From positions 496,001 through 560,000 of the forward strand of contig NZ_FOUS01000001.1 in NCBI RefSeq assembly GCF_900114915.1: a stretch of 64,000 nt of DNA, written 5' to 3'. The notes beneath the pieces were generated by a model. The model saw only the letters and a program-made list of their open reading frames with translations, was not told the origin of the DNA and ran no database searches. A program made the translations under genes and the position numbers. Position 1 is the stretch's first letter. Every line of letters starts with the position of its first letter. The stretch comes from Bradyrhizobium sp. Rc3b. Its GTDB lineage: Bacteria; Pseudomonadota; Alphaproteobacteria; Rhizobiales; Xanthobacteraceae. Positions 8,180 through 16,526 of this stretch are shown piece after piece.

Positions 8180-8791
8180 TTAGGCGGCGAAGCGCTCGAC
8201 GCCGCAGCCCTTAAGCAATTCGGCCAGCTGCTTGCGGGCGTAGAACATCCGCGTCTTCACGGTGCTCTGGGGGATGCCGATGATCTGCCCGACCTCCTCC
8301 ACCGACTTCTCGTGGTAGTAGACGAGGGTGATGATCTCGCGATGCGCGGGCGACAGCTTCTGCACGCAGGCGCGCAGGATGGCGCTGGTGTCGCTGCGGT
8401 CGAGCGAGGTCTCCGGCGTGTCGGAATCGTCGGGGATCTGGCGCACGTCTTCCTGGTCGATGTCCTCGAAGCGGCGCTGGCGCATCGCGGTCAGCGCCTT
8501 GAAGCGGGCGATCGAGAGCAGCCAGGTCGAAACCTGCGAGCGGCCTTGGAATTGGCCGGCGGTCCGCCACACGTCCAGGAACACCTGGCTGACGAGGTCT
8601 TCCGCCGCGGTGGCGTCACGCACGATGCGCAGGATGAAGCGGTACACCCGCACGCTGTGCCGGCAATAAAGGATGTGCATCGACGTCCGGTTGCCGTCGG
8701 CAATGCTTTCGAGAAGCATGTCGTCCGAAGTCGCCTGAGCGGCGATGATGCTCTGGCTGGCCTGGGCGTTGATGGCGATGACGTTCCGCAT
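8180..8791 (-). CDS. ECF-type RNA polymerase sigma factor
   Basis: This 203-residue protein has sigma region 2 at about residues 35-100 (YCRHSVRVYRFILRIV and DLVSQVFLDVWR) and region 4 at about 140-195 (LSPAHREIITLVYYHEKS, then the helix-turn-helix around IGIPQSTVKTRMFYARK). Regions 1.1 and 3 are absent, as in group IV sigma factors. No anti-sigma gene lies next to it, so its control is not evident. The upstream region contains several GTTTCG motifs, and one 14-bp stretch recurs downstream of the gene, which may mark its own target promoters. Confidence 0.92.
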   Translation of the reverse strand: MRNVIAINAQASQSIIAAQATSDDMLLESIADGNRTSMHILYCRHSVRVYRFILRIVRDATAAEDLVSQVFLDVWRTAGQFQGRSQVSTWLLSIARFKALTAMRQRRFEDIDQEDVRQIPDDSDTPETSLDRSDTSAILRACVQKLSPAHREIITLVYYHEKSVEEVGQIIGIPQSTVKTRMFYARKQLAELLKGCGVERFAA

Positions 8792-8854
8792 TGACTTGGC
8801 TCCCCGTAGCGCCGCGACCGAGCGGCGTTTCCTTGGACCAAAGTGTTAATGAGC

Positions 8855-8940
8855 CAACGTTTCGGGACGTCTGCACGAAAAGCGGAAAATGGTTTCGTGC
8901 GCCGCCAAATTGTTTCGTCGGAGAAGGGATGACGAAACAT
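8855..8940 (-). promoter_or_regulatory. Cluster of CGAAAC motifs upstream of the ECF sigma gene
   Basis: On the minus strand CGAAAC occurs at 8859-8864, 8892-8897 and 8912-8917, each followed by NNTT or a close variant, with spacings of 33 and 20 bp. An inverted copy lies at about 8933-8938. These may be -35 elements or operator sites for autoregulation. Confidence 0.4.
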
Positions 8941-9103
8941 TCGGGACGAAAAAGCGTGGAATTTCAATGTACGGAAAATACGGGGGTAGGGTTTTGAGCC
9001 GGACGGAGGCGCCACGGAACGAATCTCGGTGACTTGCGTTCGGTCGCGCCAGACCCACTGCCGTCGTCCCGGGGCCGGCACAGGCAGCCGGGACGGTGAT
9101 CTC

Positions 9104-9199
9104 GTAGGGTGGGCAAAGGCGCGCGTTTGCGCGCCGTGCCCACGATCTTTCCGATATGGCGACAGACGCGTGGGCACGCTTCGCTTTGCCCACCCTACG
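9104..9199. repeat. Inverted repeat, family B copy 1
   Basis: GTAGGGTGGGCAAAGG at the left is mirrored by TTTGCCCACCCTAC at the right, with inner GTGCCCACG and CGTGGGCAC. Further copies are at 26715, 47978 and 59538. It lies between the ECF sigma promoter region and the response-regulator gene. Confidence 0.85.
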
Positions 9200-9224
9200 G
9201 CACCGCGGCTGCCGCCCGCGCGAC

Positions 9225-9962
9225 TTACGCCTTCTCGCCCGCCGGCGAGAACAGATAGCCGCCGCCGCGGATGGTGCGGATCACGGCGGGTTTTGCCGGA
9301 TCGGGCTCGATCTTGCGGCGGATGCGCATGATGCGGAGATCAACGGCGCGGTCGAAGGCTTCGGCGTCGCGCGCGTTGGCCAATTCCAGCAGGCGCTCGC
9401 GCGATAGCACGCGCTTCGGATTGGCCGCGAACACTTTCAGCAATCCGAACTCGGAGGCGGTCAGCGGATGCTCGTTGCCCTCGTCGTCGCGCAAGGCCTG
9501 GGCTTCGAGGTCGAGCCACTTTGTCCCGAACCGTACCAGCTGCTCCTTGTCGGATTTCGCCGCCGCCGCATCAGGCGCGGCGGCCTTGGCCGGCCCGCTC
9601 CGCCGCAGCACCGAGCGGATGCGCGCCATCAGCTCGCGCAGCTCGCAGGGCTTGGCTACGTAATCGTCGGCGCCGAGCTCGAGCCCCACCACGCGGTCGA
9701 TCGGGCTCGCGGTTGCCGTCAGCATGATGACGGGCACGTTGATGCGGCTCTTGAGGTCGCGGATGATCGAGAGACCGTCTTCCTCGGGCATGTTGAGGTC
9801 GAGCACGACGAGATCAGGCATGCTGCCCTGGATCGCGGCGCGCAAGGACTTGCCGCCGTCGCACAGCGTCACGGTGAAGCCGTGCATCTTGAGATAATCG
9901 CCGACCATCTCCCGGGCCGGGGCTTCATCGTCGACGATCATGATGTGCTGGCTTTGGGTCAT
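9225..9962 (-). CDS. OmpR-family response regulator
   Basis: This 245-residue protein has a receiver domain at residues 1-120 with the acidic pair Asp11/Asp12, phosphoacceptor Asp55 (LVVLDLNMP) and Lys104 (AKPCEL). After a linker it has a winged-helix DNA-binding domain at about 145-240, ending in MRIRRKIEPD and the wing RGGGYLF. It is the output of the operon: two histidine kinases and a TRAP-type binding protein lie immediately upstream on the same strand, with only 10 bp to the nearer kinase gene. Target genes are not indicated. Confidence 0.93.
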   Translation of the reverse strand: MTQSQHIMIVDDEAPAREMVGDYLKMHGFTVTLCDGGKSLRAAIQGSMPDLVVLDLNMPEEDGLSIIRDLKSRINVPVIMLTATASPIDRVVGLELGADDYVAKPCELRELMARIRSVLRRSGPAKAAAPDAAAAKSDKEQLVRFGTKWLDLEAQALRDDEGNEHPLTASEFGLLKVFAANPKRVLSRERLLELANARDAEAFDRAVDLRIMRIRRKIEPDPAKPAVIRTIRGGGYLFSPAGEKA

Positions 9963-9972
9963 GGTCTTGAGA

Positions 9973-11718
9973 TCACGGCATTTCGGTCGCGGGGAGGGTG
10001 ATGGTGAAGGTCGAGCCTTTGCCGGGCCCTTCGCTGTCGGCGGTCACCTCGCCGCCATGCATGTCGACAATACGCTTGACGATGGAGAGCCCAAGCCCCG
10101 TCGAGCTCTCGCCTGCGGTCGGCTTGGCCGACAGCCGCTGGAACCGGCCGAACAGGCGGCCGAGATCTTCCGGCGACAGGCCGGCGCCCTCGTCGCTGAC
10201 GCGGACGACGGTGTCGCTGCCCTCGTGGCTGACGACCACGTCGATCCTGCCGCCGATTGGCGAGTATTTGATGGCGTTGCTGATGAGATTGTCGATGGCT
10301 TCGCGGATGCGGTCGGTGTCGCACATGGTGACGATGTTGGCCGGCGCGGCGACGCTGATCGCCTGCTGCTTGTTGACGGCGAGCGGCTGGTTGGCCTCGG
10401 CGACCTCCTTGACCAGGGCGGCGACGTCGACCGGCTCGCGGCGGATGGTGATGTCGAAGGCGTCAGCCATCGCATCCGAGATCAGATGGTCGACCATCGT
10501 GGTCAGGCGCTTGGTGGCGTCGCGGATGTGGTCGACCTGGGCGACCACGCCGTTTTCCGAGGCGCCGGTCGAGATCAGCTCCTTCAGCATCTCGGTGCGG
10601 CCCAGGATGACGCCGAGCGGATTTTTCAGATCGTGCGCGACCGTGCCCAAAATCTCGTTCTTGAAGCCGTTGGCGCGCTGCAGCCGCAGCCATTGCGCGG
10701 AGAGGCGGCGGTTGGCCTGCATCAGCGCGCGGGTGCGCTGGGCGACGCGGTCCTCCAGCTGGGTGTTGGCGGCCTGCAGCTGCTGGTAAAGGATGACGTT
10801 GTCGAAGGCGATCGAGAGCCTTGAGGAGAAGATCTCGACCAGCGAGCGATCGGTCTCGGACAATTCGCGCTCGGCCTGCAGCAGCACCACCACCTCGCGG
10901 CCGGATCCGGTGCGCAAATAGATCACGCTGCGGTGGTCGGCGAATTCGTTCTTGCGGCGCTGGAACGCGGCCTCCACCATCTCGCGCAGCTCGGGGTCGA
11001 GCGCCTTCGATGTCGTGGTGCCGATGAAGCGGCTGTAGCAGCCGCTGCCGGCGAGCACCGAGAGCTCGGGGTCGATGCCGCCATTGTCGCGCAAGACCAG
11101 TATACCGGCGCAATCGACGTTGAGCAGCGAGGCGAGCTGGGTCAGCACGCCCTCGGCGAGCCGCTGCATCGACTTGAAGTCGTACAGCGTCGAGGCCGCG
11201 TCGATGATGATCTCGAGCCCGCGCCTTGTCTGCACCATGCGCTCGAGCTGCTGATAGGAGCGCAGCGCCGCGGTCAGCGAGGTGAACAGCTTGTCGGCGG
11301 TCAGCTCGGTCTTGGCCTTGTAGTCGTTGATGTCGTACTGCACGATCACGCGCCGCTCGGGCGCCTGGCCGGGCTGTCCCGTGCGCAGGATGATGCGCAC
11401 CGTCTCGTTCCGGATCTCGTTGCGGATGAACTCGACCAGCTCGAGGCCGGCGACGTCGGTCTCCATGATGACGTCGAGCAGCACGGCGGCGATGTCGCTG
11501 TGCTCGGCCATCAGCTTGCGGCCTTCAGCCGCGGAATAGGCCGACAGGATCTCCAGGCTCTGGCCGTTGAGGCTGTAGTCGGACAGCGCAAAACGGGTGC
11601 CGTCATGCACGGCCGGATCGTCGTCGATGACGGCGATCTTCCATTTCCGGGCGTTGGCATCCTCCGACGCGGTACCGGTATCGTCGATCAGGTGGAGGAC
11701 ATCGTCCTGTTCGGCCAT
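9973..11718 (-). CDS. Histidine kinase with N-terminal receiver and DUF3369 domain
   Basis: This 581-residue soluble kinase has an N-terminal receiver (IDDDP at 31-35, phosphoacceptor Asp82 in LLDVIMETD), then a GAF-like DUF3369 region (about 150-330), a coiled-coil stretch, a HisKA helix with VAHDLKNPLG, and a HATPase domain with N, G1 and G2 boxes (DNLISNAIKYS, DEGAG, GLGLSIVK). No membrane segment is seen. Its start overlaps the end of the membrane kinase gene by 31 bp, and it precedes the response regulator. The receiver may accept phosphate from the upstream membrane kinase, giving a relay. Confidence 0.9.
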   Translation of the reverse strand: MAEQDDVLHLIDDTGTASEDANARKWKIAVIDDDPAVHDGTRFALSDYSLNGQSLEILSAYSAAEGRKLMAEHSDIAAVLLDVIMETDVAGLELVEFIRNEIRNETVRIILRTGQPGQAPERRVIVQYDINDYKAKTELTADKLFTSLTAALRSYQQLERMVQTRRGLEIIIDAASTLYDFKSMQRLAEGVLTQLASLLNVDCAGILVLRDNGGIDPELSVLAGSGCYSRFIGTTTSKALDPELREMVEAAFQRRKNEFADHRSVIYLRTGSGREVVVLLQAERELSETDRSLVEIFSSRLSIAFDNVILYQQLQAANTQLEDRVAQRTRALMQANRRLSAQWLRLQRANGFKNEILGTVAHDLKNPLGVILGRTEMLKELISTGASENGVVAQVDHIRDATKRLTTMVDHLISDAMADAFDITIRREPVDVAALVKEVAEANQPLAVNKQQAISVAAPANIVTMCDTDRIREAIDNLISNAIKYSPIGGRIDVVVSHEGSDTVVRVSDEGAGLSPEDLGRLFGRFQRLSAKPTAGESSTGLGLSIVKRIVDMHGGEVTADSEGPGKGSTFTITLPATEMP

Positions 11719-13766
11719 TGAGAAGTCCCGTCACTTTCTGTGCTTTGCGCGCCGCCCTTGGCGACCCGCGGCATGATAATGCGAAAAGTGGTGCCTTGTC
11801 CCAGCTTGGATTCCAGCATCATGCGCCCGCCGAGCTGCTGGGTGACGAGGTTATAGACGATATGAAGCCCGAGTCCCGTGCCGCCTTCATTGCGCCGGGT
11901 GGTAAAGAAAGGGTCAAAGGCCTGGCGCTGCACGTCGGGGGTCATGCCGGCCCCGTCGTCGGTGAAGATAAGCTCGACGTCCTCGGTCCCGCGCGGCCGC
12001 GCCTGGATGATGATCGTGCCGGCACGCCCGTCGGCGAAGGCGTGGTTGGCGGCGTTGAGGAAGAGGTTGGTCAGGATCTGGCCATAGGAGCCGGGATAGC
12101 CGTCGAGCAGCAGCCCCTCCGGCACGTCGACCTGCAGCGTGATCGGCGAGCGCTTCAGCACCGGGCGCAGGCTGGCGATGATCTGGTCGGTGGCCTCGCT
12201 GAGCGAGAACTGCCGCCGCTCGGCATGGGAGCGGTCGACTGCGACCTGCTTGAACGACTGGATCAGCTCGCCGGCGCGCTGCAGATTGGCGACCAGCTGC
12301 TGCGAGGCGTCGCGCGAGGACTGCACGAACTCCTCCAGCTGCGAGCGGCGCAGGCCGCCGTCGCCCTTGAGCTGGGCCTCGAAGATCTCGGTGCGCCGGG
12401 CAAAGCTCGAGGCAACGGTGAGGCTGATGCCGATCGGGTTGTTGACCTCATGCGCGACGCCGGCGACGAGGCCGCCGAGCGCTGCCAGCCGCTCGGCATC
12501 GATCAAATTCTGCTGCGCGGTATTGAGTTCGAGCAGCGCGCTCTCGGCCTTCTCCTTCGACGCGCGCAGCTCGTCCTCGGTCTCGCGCTTCGCGATCGCG
12601 TTCTCGCGGAACACCTCCACCGCACGCGCCATGGCCCCGACCTCGTCGCGGGCCTTGGTGCCCTGCACCTCGCGGTCGAGATCGCCGAGCGTGATCGCGC
12701 GCATCGCCGCCATGATCTGTTGCAGCGGCAGCCGGATCGACAGCGCGATCATCACGCCGGCGGTGAGGATGATGCCGAGGAAGATCACCGCGATGGAAAG
12801 GACGCGGCGAGAAATATCCGCCAGCGTGCGGTCGAAGGTCTCCTGCGCCTTCTGCTCGCGCTTGCGCATCTTGGTGGAGAGGTCGTCGATGGCGCCGATC
12901 GCCTCGGCCTGGCTGGCGTCGATGCTGTTGCGGAGCAGCTCGGTGCGGCTGGCAAGCTGCTCGGAGAGCTTTGCAAAGCCCTCGCGCAGCGCGGCGGTGC
13001 GGGCCCCGAGCCTTCGCAAGGCCATCTTCTGCAGATCGTTGTCGGCGAGATCGATCATCACGGGGATGGTCTTCTCGATCGTCTCGGTGTTGCGGCGCGC
13101 GTCGTCGGCCGCGCCCGCTGACAGCGACAGATAATAGGAATTGGCCGCCACCAGCATCGCGGTGAAGGCCTCGCGGGATTTTCCGAGCGAGGGCCAGATC
13201 AGCGCGTCGCGATGGCCGGTGGCGCCTTCGATGATGGAATAGAGGCCGGCCATGTCCCGGGCCGGGCCCTGCACCTGGTCCTCATAGGTCTTGGCGATCG
13301 TGGCCTGCACGCTGCGCAGCTCGCCGAAACCGTTGAGGAAGCGGTCGGTGGTGCGCTCCAGCTCCTCGACCGAGCCCGACAGCATCGGGTCCTTCGCGGC
13401 GCGGTTGGTCAGCGTGCCCAGCACAGCCTCGCGCAGCAGCAGGATCTCGGCGAACAGGTCGGGGCTCGGCTGGTTGATGTAGCGGTGGATCAGATTGTGC
13501 AGGCGTCCGGTCTCGCTTTCGAGCAGCGCCAGGATCCGGTCGGACTCGCGCACCTGGCGGACGTCGCCCCAGGCCGAGCCCAGCACCTGCGCGCCGTTCC
13601 AGATCATCCCCACCAGCACCACCACCACGGCGGAGTTCAGCGCGGCGATCGACAGGATGCGCCAGCGGATCGGCACCGCGCGCAGCACGCCGACCAGGCG
13701 TGCGCGCAGCCGTCCGATCGGGCCGGACGGCCGGTCTGGGTGCTCGGTATGTCCAAGTGCAGCCAA
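11688..13766 (-). CDS. Membrane-bound sensor histidine kinase with HAMP domain
   Basis: This 692-residue kinase has a transmembrane helix at about residues 34-56, a long helical periplasmic region, a second helix near 325-345, a HAMP domain, a coiled coil, a HisKA motif (VAGVAHEVNNPIG) and a HATPase domain ending in GGTGLGLHIVYNLV. This is the layout of sensors that bind a periplasmic ligand or ligand-loaded protein. The start is a TTG at 13766, preceded by GGTGGAG, which overlaps the stop region of the TRAP-type binding protein gene. The tight coupling to that gene suggests that the binding protein is its input. Confidence 0.9.
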   Translation of the reverse strand: MAALGHTEHPDRPSGPIGRLRARLVGVLRAVPIRWRILSIAALNSAVVVVLVGMIWNGAQVLGSAWGDVRQVRESDRILALLESETGRLHNLIHRYINQPSPDLFAEILLLREAVLGTLTNRAAKDPMLSGSVEELERTTDRFLNGFGELRSVQATIAKTYEDQVQGPARDMAGLYSIIEGATGHRDALIWPSLGKSREAFTAMLVAANSYYLSLSAGAADDARRNTETIEKTIPVMIDLADNDLQKMALRRLGARTAALREGFAKLSEQLASRTELLRNSIDASQAEAIGAIDDLSTKMRKREQKAQETFDRTLADISRRVLSIAVIFLGIILTAGVMIALSIRLPLQQIMAAMRAITLGDLDREVQGTKARDEVGAMARAVEVFRENAIAKRETEDELRASKEKAESALLELNTAQQNLIDAERLAALGGLVAGVAHEVNNPIGISLTVASSFARRTEIFEAQLKGDGGLRRSQLEEFVQSSRDASQQLVANLQRAGELIQSFKQVAVDRSHAERRQFSLSEATDQIIASLRPVLKRSPITLQVDVPEGLLLDGYPGSYGQILTNLFLNAANHAFADGRAGTIIIQARPRGTEDVELIFTDDGAGMTPDVQRQAFDPFFTTRRNEGGTGLGLHIVYNLVTQQLGGRMMLESKLGQGTTFRIIMPRVAKGGAQSTESDGTSQWPNRTMSST

Positions 13767-13772
13767 CGCGGC

Positions 13773-14774
13773 TCACTCCACCTTGCGAATACGTTCGATC
13801 AGCGCGACCGCGGCGGGATCGCGCCCGGCCTTGGCGTAGATCGGGGCCATCGCGTCCTCGAACGGCTTGCGGTCGATCTCCCTGATGATGGTGACGCCGG
13901 CCTCCTGGGCCTTGCGCTGCGACTGCTCCTCGAGGTCGCGCCATTTCTCGCGCATGAACCGGCTGGAGCGCTGCGCAGCCTCCCGGAAGATTTTCTGGTC
14001 GTCCGGCGACAGGCTCTGCCAGGCCTTCAGCGAGATCACCAGCACTTCGGGGCTCATCGTATGCTCGGTGAGCGTATAATGCCCGGCATGCGTGTAATGA
14101 TCCGTCGTCACGAAAGATGGCCAATTGTTTTCGGCGCCGTCGATCAGATGGTTGGCGAGCCCGGTGAGCACCTGCCCATAGGGCATCTCGACCGGCTCGG
14201 CGCCGAGCGAGCGGATCATCTGGCTCATCAACTCCGACTGCTGCACCCGGATCCGCAATCCCTTGAGATCCGCGATGGTCTTCACCGGGCGGGCGCCGTT
14301 GTAGATCGACCGCGCCCCGGAATCGTAGAAGGCGAGCCCGACGAAGCCATAGGGCTCGAAGCTGTTCAGAATCTCGCCGCCGATCGGGCCGTCCAGCACC
14401 TTCTGCATGTGCTCGATGGACCGGAACAGGAACGGCATGGCGAGCACGTTCATCGCCGGAACGAAGTTGCCGATCAGCGCGACATTGGTCCGGTTCAGGT
14501 CGATCGCGCCGGCCCGGGTCTGCTCGATGGTCTCCTTTTCCTCGCCGAGCTGGCGGGAATGGAACACCTTGATCTCGTGGCGGCCGCCGCTGCGCTCGGC
14601 GATCAGCGCGCCCATGTAGCGCAGCGCCTGGACGGTCGGGTAATCCTCGGTCTGGGTATCGGCGGCGCGAAATTCGCGTGCGACGGCACCCGTCGCACAG
14701 ACGGCAAGCAGAAGCGCGACGACGATCACTCCGGTCCGCGAGAGTTCGGCACGGCTCAACACTGGCACACTCAA
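13773..14774 (-). CDS. TRAP-type periplasmic solute-binding protein (DctP family), probable sensor input
   Basis: This 333-residue exported protein has a signal peptide ending near residue 32 (GAVA) and the DctP fold: TVQALRYMGALIAERSGGR, the segment IADLKGLRIRV that is typical of ligand-binding TRAP proteins, and SLKAWQSLSPDDQKIF. DctP proteins bind carboxylates such as C4-dicarboxylates or sugar acids. No DctQ or DctM membrane genes are nearby. It is the first gene of an operon with two kinases and a response regulator, so I infer a role in ligand sensing rather than uptake. Confidence 0.88.
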   Translation of the reverse strand: MSVPVLSRAELSRTGVIVVALLLAVCATGAVAREFRAADTQTEDYPTVQALRYMGALIAERSGGRHEIKVFHSRQLGEEKETIEQTRAGAIDLNRTNVALIGNFVPAMNVLAMPFLFRSIEHMQKVLDGPIGGEILNSFEPYGFVGLAFYDSGARSIYNGARPVKTIADLKGLRIRVQQSELMSQMIRSLGAEPVEMPYGQVLTGLANHLIDGAENNWPSFVTTDHYTHAGHYTLTEHTMSPEVLVISLKAWQSLSPDDQKIFREAAQRSSRFMREKWRDLEEQSQRKAQEAGVTIIREIDRKPFEDAMAPIYAKAGRDPAAVALIERIRKVE

Positions 14775-14952
14775 CCCCTCAGTGGTGGAGTCTATGGCGG
14801 AGGCAAAAGGTTCAATGCAATCTAGCAGATGGTCGGGGGAAGGCCATCCCGCCCGGCGCGGCCGTGTAATTGTGCGGCGCGGCCGGCGCTCATTCCCGGT
14901 TGAAACCGCAAATGCCGCGCCTTAAGCAGAGCAGCCGCCTTTGTCGCGCGGC

Positions 14953-16293
14953 ATGGGAAGCGCCATCGTGAGTCCAGCATTGCGCCTTTTGCAGCTCGTC
15001 GCCGCCTTGGCGGCTCTCTCATTGGCCGCGCCCGCGCGCGCCGCCACCGACATCGCGTGGTGGCACGCCATGTCCGGCGAGCTTGGGCGGCAATTGGAAA
15101 AGCTCGCCTCGGACTTCAACGCCTCGCAGTCCGATTACCGCATCGTGCCCGCTTACAAGGGCAACTACACCGAGACGGTGACGGCGGCGATCTTCGCCTT
15201 CCGCTCGCGCAGCCAGCCCGCGATCGTCCAGGTCAACGAGGTCGCCACCGCCACCATGACGGCCGCCAAGGGCGCGATCTATCCGGTGTTCAGCCTGATG
15301 CGGGACCAGGGCGAGCCGTTCTCGCTCAATGACTACTTGCCCGCCGTCTCCGGCTACTACACCGATGCGGCCGGCAACCTGCTGTCGTTCCCGTTCAACT
15401 CCTCGACGCCGATCCTCTACTACAACAAGACCATGTTCCGCGACGCGGGCCTCGATCCGGAGACGCCGCCGAAGACCTGGCCGGAATTGGGGGCCGCTGC
15501 AAAGCGCCTGCGCGACCGCGGCGCTGCTTGCGGCTTCACCACATCATGGCCGTCCTGGATCCATGTCGAGAATTTTTCCGCCTTCCACAATCTGCCGCTG
15601 GCGACGCGCGGGAACGGCTTTGCCGGGCTCGATGCCGAGCTGACCATCAACAATCCGGTCGTGGTCAAACACATCGCCCAGCTCGCCGAATGGCAAAAGA
15701 CAAAACTGTTCGACTATGGCGGCCGCGGCCAAGCGGCCGAGCCGCGCTTCCAGAGCGGCGAATGCGGCATCTTCATCGGCTCCTCGGCGACGCGCGCCGA
15801 CATCAAGGCGAATTCGAAATTCGAGATCGGCTACGGCATGATGCCGTATTGGCCCGACGTGAAGGGCGCGCCGCAGAACTCGATCATCGGCGGCGCCACG
15901 CTCTGGGTGCTGCGCGACCGGCCGCGCGAGGAATACAAGGGCGTGGCGCGGTTCTTCGCCTATCTGTCACAGCCCGGCGTGCAGGCCGCCTGGCATCAGA
16001 ACACGGGCTATCTGCCGATCACCCGCGCCGCCTCCGAGTTGACGCGCGCGCAGGGCTTTTACGAGCGCAACCCGGGCTCGTCGATCTCGTTCGAGGAGAT
16101 CACGCTCAACCCGCCGACGGAGAATTCAAAGGGCATCCGGCTCGGCTCCTTCGTCCTGATCCGCGGCGCGATCGAGGACGAGCTGGAGCAGGCCTTTTCC
16201 GGCCAGAAGAGCGCGCAATCCGCCCTGGATTCCGCCGTCGAGCGCGGCAACAAGCTGCTGCGCCAGTTCGAGCGCGCCAGCCCGGAACGGTAG
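14953..16293 (+). CDS. Extracellular solute-binding protein, UgpB-like
   Basis: This 446-residue family-1 solute-binding protein has a signal peptide ending in PARAA. It resembles UgpB, the glycerol-3-phosphate binding protein, in the start WWHAMSGELGRQLEKLASDFN, in YKGNYTETV and in LYYNKTMFRDAGLDP. A UgpB-like role would be periplasmic capture of glycerol-3-phosphate or its diesters. No ugpA, ugpE or ugpC genes are present nearby, so it is an orphan. The start could be TTG 14941, ATG 14953 or GTG 14968; I prefer the ATG. It is divergent from the TRAP-sensor operon across about 180 bp. Confidence 0.85.
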   Translation: MGSAIVSPALRLLQLVAALAALSLAAPARAATDIAWWHAMSGELGRQLEKLASDFNASQSDYRIVPAYKGNYTETVTAAIFAFRSRSQPAIVQVNEVATATMTAAKGAIYPVFSLMRDQGEPFSLNDYLPAVSGYYTDAAGNLLSFPFNSSTPILYYNKTMFRDAGLDPETPPKTWPELGAAAKRLRDRGAACGFTTSWPSWIHVENFSAFHNLPLATRGNGFAGLDAELTINNPVVVKHIAQLAEWQKTKLFDYGGRGQAAEPRFQSGECGIFIGSSATRADIKANSKFEIGYGMMPYWPDVKGAPQNSIIGGATLWVLRDRPREEYKGVARFFAYLSQPGVQAAWHQNTGYLPITRAASELTRAQGFYERNPGSSISFEEITLNPPTENSKGIRLGSFVLIRGAIEDELEQAFSGQKSAQSALDSAVERGNKLLRQFERASPER

Positions 16294-16337
16294 TGCATGT
16301 TGCGATTGGGCTTCGCTGTGGCCGCGCGGGAGGCGCG

Positions 16338-16480
16338 CTCCCTCCCCCGCTCGCGGGGGAGGGTTGGGGAGAGGGCTCTCTCCACGCTGGGATTGCCTGA
16401 CGTCTGCAGAGAGTGTCCCCGCGGGGAGAGAGCCCCCACCCGACGCTTCGCGTCGACCTCCCCCGCAAGCGGGAGAGGTG
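16338..16480. repeat. Palindromic repeat, family A copy 3
   Basis: It begins CTCCCTCCCCCGCTCGCGGG and ends CTCCCCCGCAAGCGGGAGAG, with an inner CGACGCTTCGCGTCG hairpin. It fills the space between the ugpB-like gene and the kinase-fold gene. Confidence 0.85.
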
Positions 16481-16526
16481 CACCGTCTCCTCGGCTCGCA
16501 CTGACGAATCAATCAAGCTCGTAACG

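Noticed and set aside
11718..13121. 467-codon plus-strand frame opposite the membrane kinase
   Set aside because: It is the complement of a clear HAMP/HisKA/HATPase kinase and its composition (Leu/Gln/Arg/Glu-rich, no motif) is that of a shadow frame.
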